A stretch of 64,000 bases of DNA from Limnoperna fortunei (lineage: Eukaryota > Mollusca > Bivalvia > Mytilida > Modiolidae): NCBI GenBank assembly GCA_944474755.1, contig OX104115.1:31294043-31358042 (forward strand), given 5' to 3'. Shown here piece after piece: positions 44,487 through 57,429 of this stretch (its first letter is position 1; every line of letters starts with the position of its first letter). Position numbers and translations under genes: made by a program. Below the pieces are notes generated by a model. It was not told the DNA's origin. It did no database searches and was given only the letters and a program-made list of their open reading frames with translations.

Positions 44487-46468
44487 TTCAGAAAGGCAAA
44501 TTTTGACGTATATATACCTTCTATGTGTTTTCTACATTTAAAATACAAAGACATTTTATAATGTTTTCGTGTATTTACAAATGAAATAAATAAGAAAGAC
44601 AGAAAATTCTTTGATTTTTATTTATGAAATACAAATAAAACGCATTGATTTGACTGGTGGAAGCGACTGAAGTCACGTGACAATTCTTTATAATATCACG
44701 GAGTTGTTTTTTTTTTTTTTTTTTTTTTGTTGAAAAGATGACTTTTCAGGACGTCAACAGTGATGCTATTTTGACAGTTTAATTCAAAGGAATGTTACTT
44801 TCAATTCATTGTAATAGGGAAACCGTTTCTTTGTTCGGTAAAATACTGCAGTCGTGCTTACCGGACGACACTCGATGTCATTTCAAAATAAATGCTCAAG
44901 TAGAAAAAATGTTTGTTTCAGCTAGAACAACTCATGAAGACATAATTCAGATGTATATTTTAAGGATTTATCAATGCACAAACATTCAACCGCTGAAATC
45001 TAGGGGGTACCGATTGGGTCTCGACATTTGATTTTTTCACATCCGAGATACTTGGTTGGGGTAAAATCGACATTTTAAATCGATTGGCGCCGTTTTCAAA
45101 AGGCTAGGATTTATGGTTTTTCTGAAAATTGCGATTTTTGCATAAAAAACCTAGCTTCAACTTTCATGACCTGGGAATTTTTTTATCGTTCGTCAGAATG
45201 ATTTCTACTGTAGCGACAATTCAAGGACATGGATCCCCGAGCTATTTGGCGTCCATTTTGTTTCACCCTTCTCTGCGGTCTAGGATGAAATCTGCACACT
45301 ACATTCTTATGGGGTCCCTTAGAAACCCCCCCCCCTTTATTTTTGCAGGCTGGCGGAATACCCTAAAATTCCACATGTTTTTGCCCATGCCTGGCACCAA
45401 ATTGTATTGCGTCATGTAGCAAGCTAAAAAACCAAAGCGAATCCAAAGGTACAAAAATTCACATGTCGCTGTACTGAAACACAGGTGACCTTGACCTTTG
45501 ACCTTGTGGCCTTGGGCAAGGTCGAGGTGAAAGTTGACATTTTACCTATTACAAGTTATTGGCTATCTTTTACCGTTTCAAGGGAATAGCGATGGCGAGA
45601 CAATGTCAAAATTGAGAACGTGACCTTGACCTTTGACCTCGTGTCCATTTTCAAGGTCAAGGTCAATGATGACCAATGATATAAGGTTTTATGTATATAT
45701 CTGTTATAGTTACTGAGATATAGTGATCTAATGTAACTCACAATGCATTTTATTGGTCTAAGGGGAGACAACTCTTATAAAATGGCAAATAAAAAAAGTG
45801 ACGATTCAAGATCTCAATATGATACACATTTTGGTAAAGGTTTCAGTTCTCTATCTATTATAGTAAAGGAGGAGATCTGCACACAACAAAGGGTCAAAAA
45901 TTAGAACATGACCTTGACCTTTGACCTTGTGACCTTTTTCAAGGTCAAGGTCAATGTTGACCAACTGTGAAATATCTAGTCTTTATCACCTCTGGTTCAT
46001 GAGTTACAATGGTACAAATTGTACTTCCAATAAATAAGGGGAAATAACTCCTACAAGGAGTCGTCAAAATATTTTGCGCGATATGTAACAAATTGTCGCA
46101 ATCCATAGCTGACCATTTTGCGACAACTTTTATTGCGAAATCTTTTACGGTTTCATAGTTTATCTGCACACAAGCTTTTCTGTAACAGGGGAAATAACTC
46201 CGTAAAGACCAAGTGTTCGGTGTGAAAGGGTCAACTGCCAAAGCGTAATGTCTTATACATCCATAGTACAAAATGTCTTTACGACATGTCGCGAAACAAA
46301 ATTTATAATGGGAAAAGAAAACTTGGCGGAAAAAAATAAGAATAATAATAATAAGAAACAGAAGAATAACAAGAAGGCTTTCCACTGGAAAGTGGAAAGC
46401 CTTAATAATAAGAAACAGACAAAATGCAATAAGTCTTTCCACTGGAAAGTGGAAAGCCTTAATAATTA

Positions 46469-49400
46469 AAGTTCATTGGTTCTACCGAACAAATGAGAGG
46501 CTTTCCACTTATCACAAAAATGACCTTGACATTGACTTTGGTTTATGGATATTGACTTTTCTTTTCAAAATAAACAAACGAAAGAAAAAACCATTCGGCT
46601 ATCTTTCGAAATAAAAAAGGTAAAAAAATAGGACGTTAATTGACATAAATGCCCTTGACCAGAAAGTTTTTGATATTTGCATACTTAATGCTTTAAAAAC
46701 AAAGCATTTATTAAGATTCACCATTTTATTTACACGAAAAAGCAGAATTTTCGAAAATATGTTTTTGACCTTGACTTCTGTCAATATGACCTTGACCATG
46801 CTGAGGGTCAATAAAGGACAAACAGTGAAGATCCTATGTCAATATGTCTTATAATTATGAAGAAATGACTATTTATCATAAATACCAAAATTTATAAGAT
46901 GACCTTGACCTTTGACCTTGTTTTCTATTTTCAAGGTCAAGGGTCATACTGGTCTATAGTGAAGACCCAATGCCTCTACTATCAATAGTTGATAAGTAAT
47001 TAATGAAAACCTAATTATCAGTGATTGTAATGGGGGATAACTCCTATAAGATGACGTCGGATCCTTTCCCCCAAATGCAAAAAGTTGCGCCTTAATGAGA
47101 CCAACATTTTATCCATTATAACTTATAGCTTATCTTTTACCGTTTCAATGCAATAGCGATGACAAGACAATGTCAAAAATTTCAAACGTGACCTTGACCT
47201 TTGACCTTGTGTCCATTTTCAAGGTCAAGGTCAATGATGACCAACTGTGAAATATCTAGTCTCTGTCACCTCTGGTTCATGAGTTACAATGGTACAAAAT
47301 GTACTTCCAATAAATAAGTGGAAATAACTCCAACAAGGAATTGTCAAAATACTTTGCGCGATATGTAACAAATTGTCGGAATCAATAGCTGACCATTTTG
47401 CAACAACTTTTATTGCAAAATCTTTTACGGTTTCAAAGTTTGTCTGTACAAAAGCTTTTTTATTTCAAGGGAAATAACTCCGTAAATAAAAAGTGTTCGG
47501 TGTGACAGGGTTAACTGCGAAAGCGTAATGTCTCGTACATCCATAGTACAAAATGTCTTTACGACATGTCGCGAAACAAAATTTATAATGGGAAAAGAAA
47601 ACTTGGCGGAAAAAAATAAGAATAATAATAATAAGAAACAGAAGAATAACAAGAAGGCTTTCCACTGGAAAGTGGAAAGCCTTAATAATAATAAGAAACA
47701 GAAGAATAACAGTAAGGCATTCCACTCGGAAGTGGAAAGCCTTAATAATATAGGTTCATTTGTGACTTCGCCACAAATAATCATCGCTTACCACTTCCAT
47801 CGACATTTTTTTCACCGCGGCGTAAAAAAATTTCAGTTTTTTTTTTGCTTTTTTCTATATAAAAATCCATAACTGCATAAAATATACGTGAAACGTAGCA
47901 GAAAACAATGCAAAAATCACATGTCACATGCTAGGCTCGAACCGACGATGTCAGTCTTGCGAGCCCATCGTTGTTACCACTGGACCACGGAAGCCGATGT
48001 TCAGAAAAGCAAATTTTGACGTATATATACCTTCTATGTGTTTTCTACATTTAAAATACAAAGACATTTTATAATGTTTTCGTGTATTTACAAATGAAAT
48101 AAATAAGAAAGACAGAAAATTCTTTGATTTTTATTTATGAAATACAAATAAACGCATTGATTTGACTGGTGGAAGCGACTGAAGTCACGTGACAATTCTT
48201 TATATTATCACGGAGTTGTTTTTTTTTTTTTTTTTTTTTTTTGTTGAAAAGATGACTTTTCAGGGCGTCAACAGTGATGCTATTTTGACAGTTTAATTCA
48301 AAGGAATGTTACTTTCAATTCATTGTAATAGGGAAACCGTTTCTTTGTTCGGTAAAATACTGCAGTCGTGCTTACCGGACGACACTCGATGTCATTTCAA
48401 AATAAATGCTCAAGTAGAAAAAATGTTTGTTTCAGCTAGAACAACTCATGAAGACATAATTCAGATGTATATGTTAAGGATTTATCAATGCACAAACATT
48501 CAACCGCTGAAATCTAGGGGGTACCGATTGGGTCTCGACATTTGATTTTTTCACATCCGAGATACTTGGTTGGGGTAAAATCTACATTCTAAATCGATTG
48601 GCGCCGTTTTCAAAAGGCTAGGATTTATGGTTTTTCTGAAAATTGCGATTTTTGCATAAAAAACCTATCTTCAACTTTCATGACCTGGGAATTTTTTTAT
48701 CGTTCGTCAGAATGATTTTTACTGTAGCGACAATTCAAGGACATGGATCCCCGAGCTATTTGGCGTCCATTTTGTTTCACCCTTCTCTGCGGTCTAGGAT
48801 GAAATCTGCACACCACATTCTTTTGGGGTCCCTTAGAAACCCCCCCCCTTTATTTTTGCAGGCTGGCGGAATACCCTAAAATTCCACATGTTTTTGCCCA
48901 TGCCTGGCACCAAATTGTATTGCGTCATGTAGCAAGCTAAAAAAACAAAGCGAATCCAAAGGTACAAAAATTCACATGTCGCTGTACTGAAACACAGGTG
49001 ACCTTGACCTTTGACCTTGTGGTCTTGGGCAAGGTCGAGGTGAAAGTTGACATTTTACCTATTACAAGTTATTGGCTATCTTTTACCGTTTCAAGGGAAT
49101 AGCGATGGCGAGACAATGTCAAAATTGAGAACGTGACCTTGACCTTTGACCTCGTGTCCATTTTCAAGGTCAAGGTCAATGATGACCAATGATATAAGGT
49201 TTTATGTATATATCTGTTATAGTTACTGAGATATAGTGATCTAATGTAACTCACAATGCATTTTATTGGTCTAAGGGGAGACAACTCTTATAAAATGGCA
49301 AATAAAAAAAGTGACGATTCAAGATCTCAATATGATACACATTTTGGTAAAGGTTTCAGTTCTCTATCTATTATAGTAAAGGAGGAGATCTGCACACAAC

Positions 49401-49981
49401 AAAGGGTCAAAAATTAGAACATGACCTTGACCTTTGACCTTGTGACCTTTTTCAAGGTCAAGGTCAATGATGACCAACTGTGAAATATCTAGTCTTTATC
49501 ACCTCTGGTTCATGAGTTACAATGGTACAAATTGTACTTCCAATAAATAAGGGGAAATAACTCCTACAAGGAGTCGTCAAAATATTTTGCGCGATATGTA
49601 ACAAATTGTCGCAATCCATAGCTGACCATTTTGCAACAACTTTTATTGCGAAATCTTTTACGGTTTCATAGTTTATCTGCACACAAGCTTTTCTGCAACA
49701 GGGGAAATAACTCCGTAAAGACCAAGTGTTCGGTGTGAAAGGGTGAACTGTCAAAGCGTAATGTCTTATACATCCATAGTACAAAATGTCTTTACGACAT
49801 GTCGCGAAACAAAATTTATAATGGGAAAAGAAAACTTGGCGGAAAAAAATAAGAATAATAAGAATAAGAAACAGAAGAATAACAAGAAGGCTTTCCACTG
49901 GAAAGTGGAAAGCCTTAATAATAAGAAACAGACAAAATGCAATAAGTCTTTCCACTGGAAAGTGGAAAGCCTTAATAATTA
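46469..49981 (+). repeat. 3.5-kb composite unit B
   Basis: Tandem copy of unit A at an offset of about 3,513-3,546 bp. The offset changes at the 36-bp insertion present only in unit A. It contains the second type-4 insert (47753-49000). Confidence 0.88.
47924..48000 (-). repeat. tRNA-like sequence, uninterrupted copy
   Basis: Same sequence as 44376-44486 without the 36-bp insertion. A-box and B-box are present, acceptor ends do not pair. Confidence 0.6.
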
Positions 49982-51432
49982 AAGTTCATTGGTTCTACCG
50001 AACAAATGAGAGGCTTTCCACTTATCGCAAAAATGACCTTGACATTGACTTTGGTTTATGGATATTGACTTTTCTTTTCAAAATAAACAAACGAAAGAAA
50101 AAACCATTCGGCTATCTTTCGAAATAAAAAAGGTAAAAAAATAGGACGTTAATTGACATAAATGCCCTTGACCAGAAAGTTTTTGATATTTGCATACTTA
50201 ATGCTTTAAAAACAAAGCATTTATTAAGATTCACCATTTTATTTACACGAAAAAGCAGAATTTTCGAAAATATGTTTTTGACCTTGCCTTCTGTCAATAT
50301 GACCTTGACCATACTGAGGGTCAATAAAGGACAAACAGTGAAGATCCTATGTCAATATGTCTTATAATTATGAAGAAATGACTATTTATCATAAATACCA
50401 AAATTTATAAGATGACCTTGACCTTTGACCTTGTTTCTATTTTCAAGGTCAAGGGTCATACTGGTCTATAGTGAAGACCCAATGCCTCTACTATCAATAG
50501 TTGATAAGTAATTAATGAAAACCTAATTATCAGTGATTGTAATGGGGGATAACTCCTATAAGATGACGTCGGATCCTTTCCCCCCAAATGCAAAAAGTTG
50601 CGCCTTAATGAGACCAACATTTTATCCATTATAACTAATAGCTTATCTTTTACCGTTTCAATGCAATAGCGATGACAAGACAATGTCAAAATTTCAAACG
50701 TGACCTTGACCTTTGACCTTGTGTCCATTTTCAAGGTCAAGGTCAATGATGACTAATGATATAAGGTTTCATATAAATATCTGTTATAGTAACTGAGATA
50801 TAGTGATATAATGTAATTCACAATATATTTTATTGGTCAATGGGAGATAACTCTTATAAAAATGTCAAATAAAAAAAGTGACGATTCAAGATCTTAATAT
50901 GATACACATTTTGGTAAAGGTTTCAGTTCTCTATCTATTATAATAAAGGAGGAGATCTGCACACAACAAAGGGTCAAAAATTAGAACATGACCTTGACCT
51001 TTGACCTTGTGACCTTTTTCAAGGTCAAGGTCAATGATGACCAACTGTGAAATATCTAGTCTCTATCACCTCTGGTTCATGAGTTACAATGGTACAAAAT
51101 GTACTTCCAATAAATAAGGGGAAATAACTCCTACAAGGAGTCGTCAAAATACTTTTCAAGATATGTAACAAATTGTCGCAATCCAGAGCTGATCATTTTG
51201 AAACAACTTTCATTGCGAAATGTTTTACGGTTTCAAAGTTTATCTGCACACAAGCTTTTTTATGACAGGGGAAATAACTCCGTAAAGAAAAAGTGTTCGG
51301 TGTGACAGGGTTAACTGCGAAAGCGTAATGTCTCATACATACATAGTACAAAATATCTTTACGACATGTCGCGAAACAAAATTTATAATGGGAAAAGAAA
51401 CTTGGCAGAAAAAAAAAGAATAATAATAATTA
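49982..51432 (+). repeat. type-3 unit
   Basis: The leader is at 49982, AGGTCA hairpins at about 50411, 50701 and 50990, and the end block with CATGTCGCGAAAC near 51364. It ends in (AAT)n without palindromes. Confidence 0.85.
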
Positions 51433-52889
51433 AAGTTCATTGGTTCTACCGAACAAATGAGAGGCTTTCCACTTATCGCAAAAATGACCTTGACATTGAC
51501 TTTGGTTGATGGAAATTGACTATTCTTTTCAAAATAAACAATCGAAAGAAAAAACCATTCGGCTATCTTTCGAAATAAAAAAGGTATAAAAAATAGGACG
51601 TTAATTGACATAAATGCCCTTGACCAGAAAGTTTTTGATATTTGCATACTTAATGCTTTAAAAACAAAGCATTTATTAAGATTTACCATTTTATTTACAC
51701 GAAAAAGCAGAATTTCCGAAAAATATGTTTTGACCTTGACTTCTGTCAATATGACCTTGACCATGCTGAGGGTCAATAAAGGACAAACAAACAGTAAAGA
51801 TCCTATGTTAATATGTCGTATAATTATGAAGAAATGACTATTTATCATAAATACCAAAATTTATAAGATGACCTTGACCTTTGACCTTGTTTCTATTTTC
51901 AAGGTCAAGGGTCATACTGGTCTATAGAGAAGACCCCATGCCTCTACTATTAATAGTTGATGAGTAATTAATGAAAACCTAATTATCAGTGGTTGTAATG
52001 GGGGATAACTATTATAAGATGAAGTCGGATCCTTTCCCTTTAAACGTAAAAAAGTTGCGCCTTTATGAGACCAACATTTTATCCATATAATTTATAGCCT
52101 ATCTTTTACCGTTTCAATGCAATAGCGATGACAAGACAATGTCAAAATTTCAAACGTGACCTTGACCTTTGACCTTGTGTCCATTTTCAAGGTCAAGGTC
52201 AATGATGACTAATGATATAAGGTTTCATATAAATATCTGTTATAGTAACTGAGATATAGTGATATAATGTAATTCACAATATATTTTATCGGTCTAGGGG
52301 AGATAACTCTAATAAAAATGTCAAATAAAAAAAGTGACGATTCAAGATCTTAATATGATACACATTTTGGTAAAGGTTTCAGTTCTCTATCTATTATAGT
52401 AAAGGAGGAGATCTGCACACAACCAAGGGTCAAAAATTAGAACATGACCTTGACCTTTGACCTTGTGACCTTTTTCAAGGTCAAGGTCAATGATGACCAA
52501 CTGTGAAATATCTAGTCTATATCACCTCTGGTTCATGAGTTATTATGGTACAAAATGTACTTCCAATAAATAAGAGGAAATAACTCCTACTAGGAGTCGT
52601 CAAAATACTTTGCACGATATGTAACAAATTGTCGTGATCAATAGCTGAGCATTTTGCAACAACTTTCATTGCAAAATCTTTTACGGTTTCAAAGTTTATC
52701 TGCACACAAGATTTTTATGACAGGGGAAATAACTCCGTAAAGAAAAAGTGTTCGGTGTGACAGGGTTAACTGCGAATGCGTAATGTCTCATACATTCATA
52801 GTACAAAATGTCTTTACGACATGTCGCGAAACAAAATTTATAATGGGATAACAAAAGTTGGCGGAAGAATAATAAGAATAATAAATATA
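51433..52889 (+). repeat. type-3 unit
   Basis: The leader is at 51433, hairpins at about 51868, 52158 and 52445, and the end block near 52820. The part 51514-52880 is copied at 54682-56040. Confidence 0.85.
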
Positions 52890-54477
52890 GGTTCAATCGT
52901 TCTAAAGAACGATTAATAGGCTTTCCACTTCAAAAGAAGACCTTAAATAAATGACCTTGAAGCCAAAAAGCTAAGAAACATACGTAATTTGTCTATACCA
53001 ATTAATAAGAACAAAAATTATTAAAAAAACTATTTAGATATCTTTAAAAATAAGAAAGGTCATTAAATAGGACGTAAGAAAACTTGAATGACCTTGACAA
53101 CTGATCTTTTAATCTACGTAAATATTACTTATAGGCAATAGCATTAAAAGAATAAGCCATTCAAAATACATAGTACCATGAAAAACATTTATAAAGGACT
53201 TTGACCTTGACTTTCACAGCATGACCTTGACCATGCTGAAGGTCAACAGTGATCAACATTGAAGATTTTATGCCAATATCTCTTAAAGTCATTAAGATAT
53301 GACTACTTATAATATATACACAAAATTAGAAAATGACCTTGACCTTTGACCTTGTATTTGTTTTCAAGGTCAAGGGTCCTAATGATCCATAGTGAAGACC
53401 CCATGCCTCTACTATCAATAGTTGATAAGTAATTAATGAAAAACTAATTATCAATGGTTGTAATGGGGGATAACTCCTATAAGATGAAGCCGGATCCTTT
53501 CCCTTTAAATAGAAAAAAGTTGCGCCTTTATGAGACCAACATTTTATCCATTATAACTTATAGCCTATCTTTTACCGTTTCAAAGTAATAGCGATGACAA
53601 GACAATGCCAAAATTTCAAACGTGACCTTGACCTTTGACCTTGTGTCCATTTTCAAGGTCAAGGTCAATGATGACCAATGATATAAGGTTTCATATATAT
53701 ATCTGTTATAGTTACTGAGATATAGTGATATAATGCAATTCACAATACATTTTATTGGTCTAGGGGAGATAACTCTTATAAAAATGTCAAATAAAAAAAG
53801 TGACGATTCAAGATCTCAATATGATACACATTTTGGTAAAGGTTTCAGCTCTCTATCTATTATAGTAAAGGAGGAGATCTGCACACAACCAAGGGTCAAA
53901 AATTAGAACATGACCTTGACCTTTGACCTTGTGACCTTTTTCAAGGTCAAGGTCAATGATGACCAACTGTGAAATATCTAGTCTATATCACCTCTGGTTC
54001 ATGAGTTACAATGGTACAAATTGTACTTCCAATAAATAAGGGGAAATAACTCCTACAAGGAGTCGTCAAAATACTTTGCGCGATATGTAACAAATTGTCG
54101 CAATCCATAGCTGACCATTTTGCAACAACTTTTATTGCGAAATCTTTTACGGTTTCATAGTTTATCTGCACACAAGCTTTTCTGTAACAGGGTAGATAAC
54201 TCCGTAAAGAACAAGTGTTCGGTGTGACAGGGTCAACTGCGAAAGCGTAATGTCTCATACATCCATAGTACAAAATGTCTTTACGACATGTCGCGAAACA
54301 AAATTTATAATGGGAAAAGAAAACTTGGCGGAAAAAAATAAGAATAATAATAAGAAACAGAAGAATAACAAGAAGGCTTTCCACTCGGAAAGTGGAAAGC
54401 CTTAATAAGAAACAGACAAAATGCAATAAGTCTTTCCACTGGAAAGTGGAAAGCCTTAATAATAATAATAAATATAC
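52890..54477 (+). repeat. type-2 unit, ending in two palindromes
   Basis: Leader hairpin AATCGTTCT/AGAACGATT near 52895-52914; AGGTCA hairpins at about 53336, 53625 and 53912; end block near 54280; palindromes at about 54374 and 54430. Confidence 0.85.
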
Positions 54478-56123
54478 GTTCAATCGTTCTACCGAACGAT
54501 TAATAGGCTTTCCACTCTAAAAGAAGACCTTAAATAAATGACCTTGAAACTAAAAAGCTAAGAAACATACGTAACTCAAAAAGAATAAGGCATTCAAAAT
54601 ACATAGAACCATGAAAAAGATTTAAAAAGGACTTTGACCTTGACTCTTACAGCATGACCTTGACCATGCTGAAGGCCAACAAAATTGACTATTCTTTTCA
54701 AAATAAACAATCGAAAGAAAAAACCATTCGGCTATCTTTCGAAATAAAAAAGGTATAAAAAATAGGACGTTAATTGACATAAATGCCCTTGACCAGAAAG
54801 TTTTTGATATTTGCATACTTAATGCTTTAAAAACAAAGCATTTATTAAGATTTACCATTTTATTTACACGAAAAAGCAGAATTTCCGAAAAATATGTTTT
54901 GACCTTGACTTCTGTCAATATGACCTTGACCATGCTGAGGGTCAATAAAGGACAAACAAACAGTAAAGATCCTATGTTAATATGTCGTATAATTATGAAG
55001 AAATGACTATTTATCATAAATACCAAAATTTATAAGATGACCTTGACCTTTGACCTTGTTTCTATTTTCAAGGTCAAGGGTCATACTGGTCTATAGAGAA
55101 GACCCCATGCCTCTACTATTAATAGTTGATGAGTAATTAATGAAAACCTAATTATCAGTGGTTGTAATGGGGATAACTATTATAAGATGAAGTCGGATCC
55201 TTTCCCTTTAAACGTAAAAAAGTTGCGCCTTTATGAGACCAACATTTTATCCATATAATTTATAGCCTATCTTTTACCGCTTCAATGCAATAGCGATGAC
55301 AAGACAATGTCAAAATTTCAAACGTGACCTTGACCTTTGACCTTGTGTCCATTTTCAAGGTCAAGGTCAATGATGACTAATGATATAAGGTTTCATATAA
55401 ATATCTGTTATAGTAACTGAGATATAGTGATATAATGTAATTCACAATATATTTTATCGGTCTAGGGGAGATAACTCTAATAAAAATGTCAAATAAAAAA
55501 AGTGACGATTCAAGATCTTAATATGATACACATTTTGGTAAAGGTTTCAGTTCTCTATCTATTATAGTAAAGGAGGAGATCTGCACACAACCAAGGGTCA
55601 AAAATTAGAACATGACCTTGACCTTTGACCTTGTGACCTTTTTCAAGGTCAAGGTCAATGATGACCAACTGTGAAATATCTAGTCTATATCACCTCTGGT
55701 TCATGAGTTATTATGGTACAAAATATACTTCCAATAAATAAGAGGAAATAACTCCTACTAGGAGTCGTCAAAATACTTTGCACGATATGTAACAAATTGT
55801 CGTGATCAATAGCTGAGCATTTTGCAACAACTTTCATTGCAAAATCTTTTACGGTTTCAAAGTTTATCTGCACACAAGATTTTTATGACAGGGGAAATAA
55901 CTCCGTAAAGAAAAAGTGTTCGGTGTGACAGGGTTAACTGCGAATGCGTAATGTCTCATACATTCATAGTACAAAATGTCTTTACGACATGTCGCGAAAC
56001 AAAATTTATAATGGGATAACAAAAGTTGGCGGAAGAATAATAAGAATAATAATAAGAAACAGACAAAATGCAATAAGTCTTTCCACTGGAAAGTGGAAAG
56101 CCTTAATAATAATAATAAATATA
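54478..56123 (+). repeat. chimeric unit: type-2 start joined to type-3 body
   Basis: 54478-54680 matches the start of the next unit (56124-56325). From 54682 the sequence matches 51514 onward at a constant offset of 3,168 bp. The switch happens within CCAACAAAATTGAC, a recombination joint between non-allelic units. Confidence 0.85.
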
Positions 56124-57429
56124 CGTTCAATCGTTCTACCGAACGATTAATAGGCTTTCCACTCTAAAAGAAGACCTTAAATAAATGACCTTGAAACTAA
56201 AAAGCTAAGAAACATACGTAACTCAAAAAGAATAAGGCATTCAAAATACATAGAACCATGAAAAAGATTTAAAAAGGACTTTGACCTTGACTCTTACAGC
56301 ATGACCTTGACCATGCTGAAGGCCAACAGTGATCAACATTGAAGATTTCATGCCAATATCTCTTGTAGTCATTGAGATATGACTACTTATAATATATACA
56401 AAAAATAGAAAGTGACCTTGACCTTTGACCTTGTATTTGTTTTCAAGGTCAAGGGTCCTAATGATCTATAGTAAAGACTCCATGCCTCTACTATCAATAT
56501 TTGATAAGCAATTAATGAAAAACTAATTATCAATGGTTGTAATGGGGCATAACTCCTATAAGATGAAGCCGGATCCTTACCCTCCAAATAGGAAAAAGTT
56601 GGGCCTTTATGAGACCAACATTTTATCCATTACAACTTATTGCGTATCTTTTACCGTTTCAAAGGCATAGCGATGACAAAACAATGCCAAAATTTCAAAC
56701 GTGACCTTGACCTCTGACCTTGAGTCCATTTTCAAGGTCAAGGTAAATGACGACTAATGATATAAGGTTTCATATAAATATCTATTATAGTTACTGAGAT
56801 AAAGTGATATAATGCAACTCACAATATATTTTAGTGGTCTATGGGGGATAACTTTTATAAAAATGTCAAATAAAAAAAGTGGCGATTCAAGATCTTAATA
56901 TGATACGCATTTTGGTAAAGGTTTCAATTCTCTATCTATTATAGTAAAGGAGGAGATCTGTACACAACACAATGTCAAAAATTAGAATGTGACCTTGATC
57001 TTTGACCTTGTGACCTTTTTCAAGGTCAAGGTCAATGATGACCAACTGTGAAATATCTATTCTCTATCACCTCTGGTTCATGAGTTATTATGGTACAAAA
57101 TGTACTTCCAATAAATAAGAGGAAATAACTCCTACTAGGAGTCGTCAAAATACTTTGCACGATATGTAACAAATTGTCGTGATCAATAGCTGAGCATTTT
57201 GCAATAACTTTCATTGCAAAATCTTTTACGGTTTCAAAGTTTATCTGCACACAAGATTTTTATGACAGGGGAAATAACTCCGTAAAGAAAAAGTGTTCGG
57301 TGTGACAGGGTTAACTGCGAATGCGTAATGTCTCATACATTCATAGTACAAAATGTCTTTACGACATGTCGCGAAACAAAATTTATAATGGGATAACAAA
57401 AGTTGGCGGAAGAATAATAAGAATAATTA
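56124..57429 (+). repeat. type-2 unit
   Basis: The leader is at 56124, hairpins at about 56414, 56702 and 56990, and the end block near 57370. Most of it (to about 57060) is repeated at 60904-61840, offset about 4,780 bp. Confidence 0.85.

Larger units (their letters stand above)
44207..45485 (+). repeat. type-4 insert in unit A, origin unknown
   Basis: The leader ATTTGTGACTTCGCCACAAAT (7-bp stem) is followed by a CTTACCACTTCC block. It then contains the minus-strand tRNA-like sequence, a poly(T) run of about 22 at 44706-44729, and a ~700-bp stretch found only here and in unit B. That stretch has an 80-codon open frame (44792-45031) with no recognised domain. Confidence 0.6.
42935..46468 (+). 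repeat. 3.5-kb composite unit A
   Basis: A type-3 leader and two modules (42935-44206) are joined to a different insert starting with a type-4 leader hairpin (44207) that holds a tRNA-like sequence and an unassigned block (to about 45485). Type-3 modules and end block follow (to 46468). Nearly identical to 46469-49981. Confidence 0.85.
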
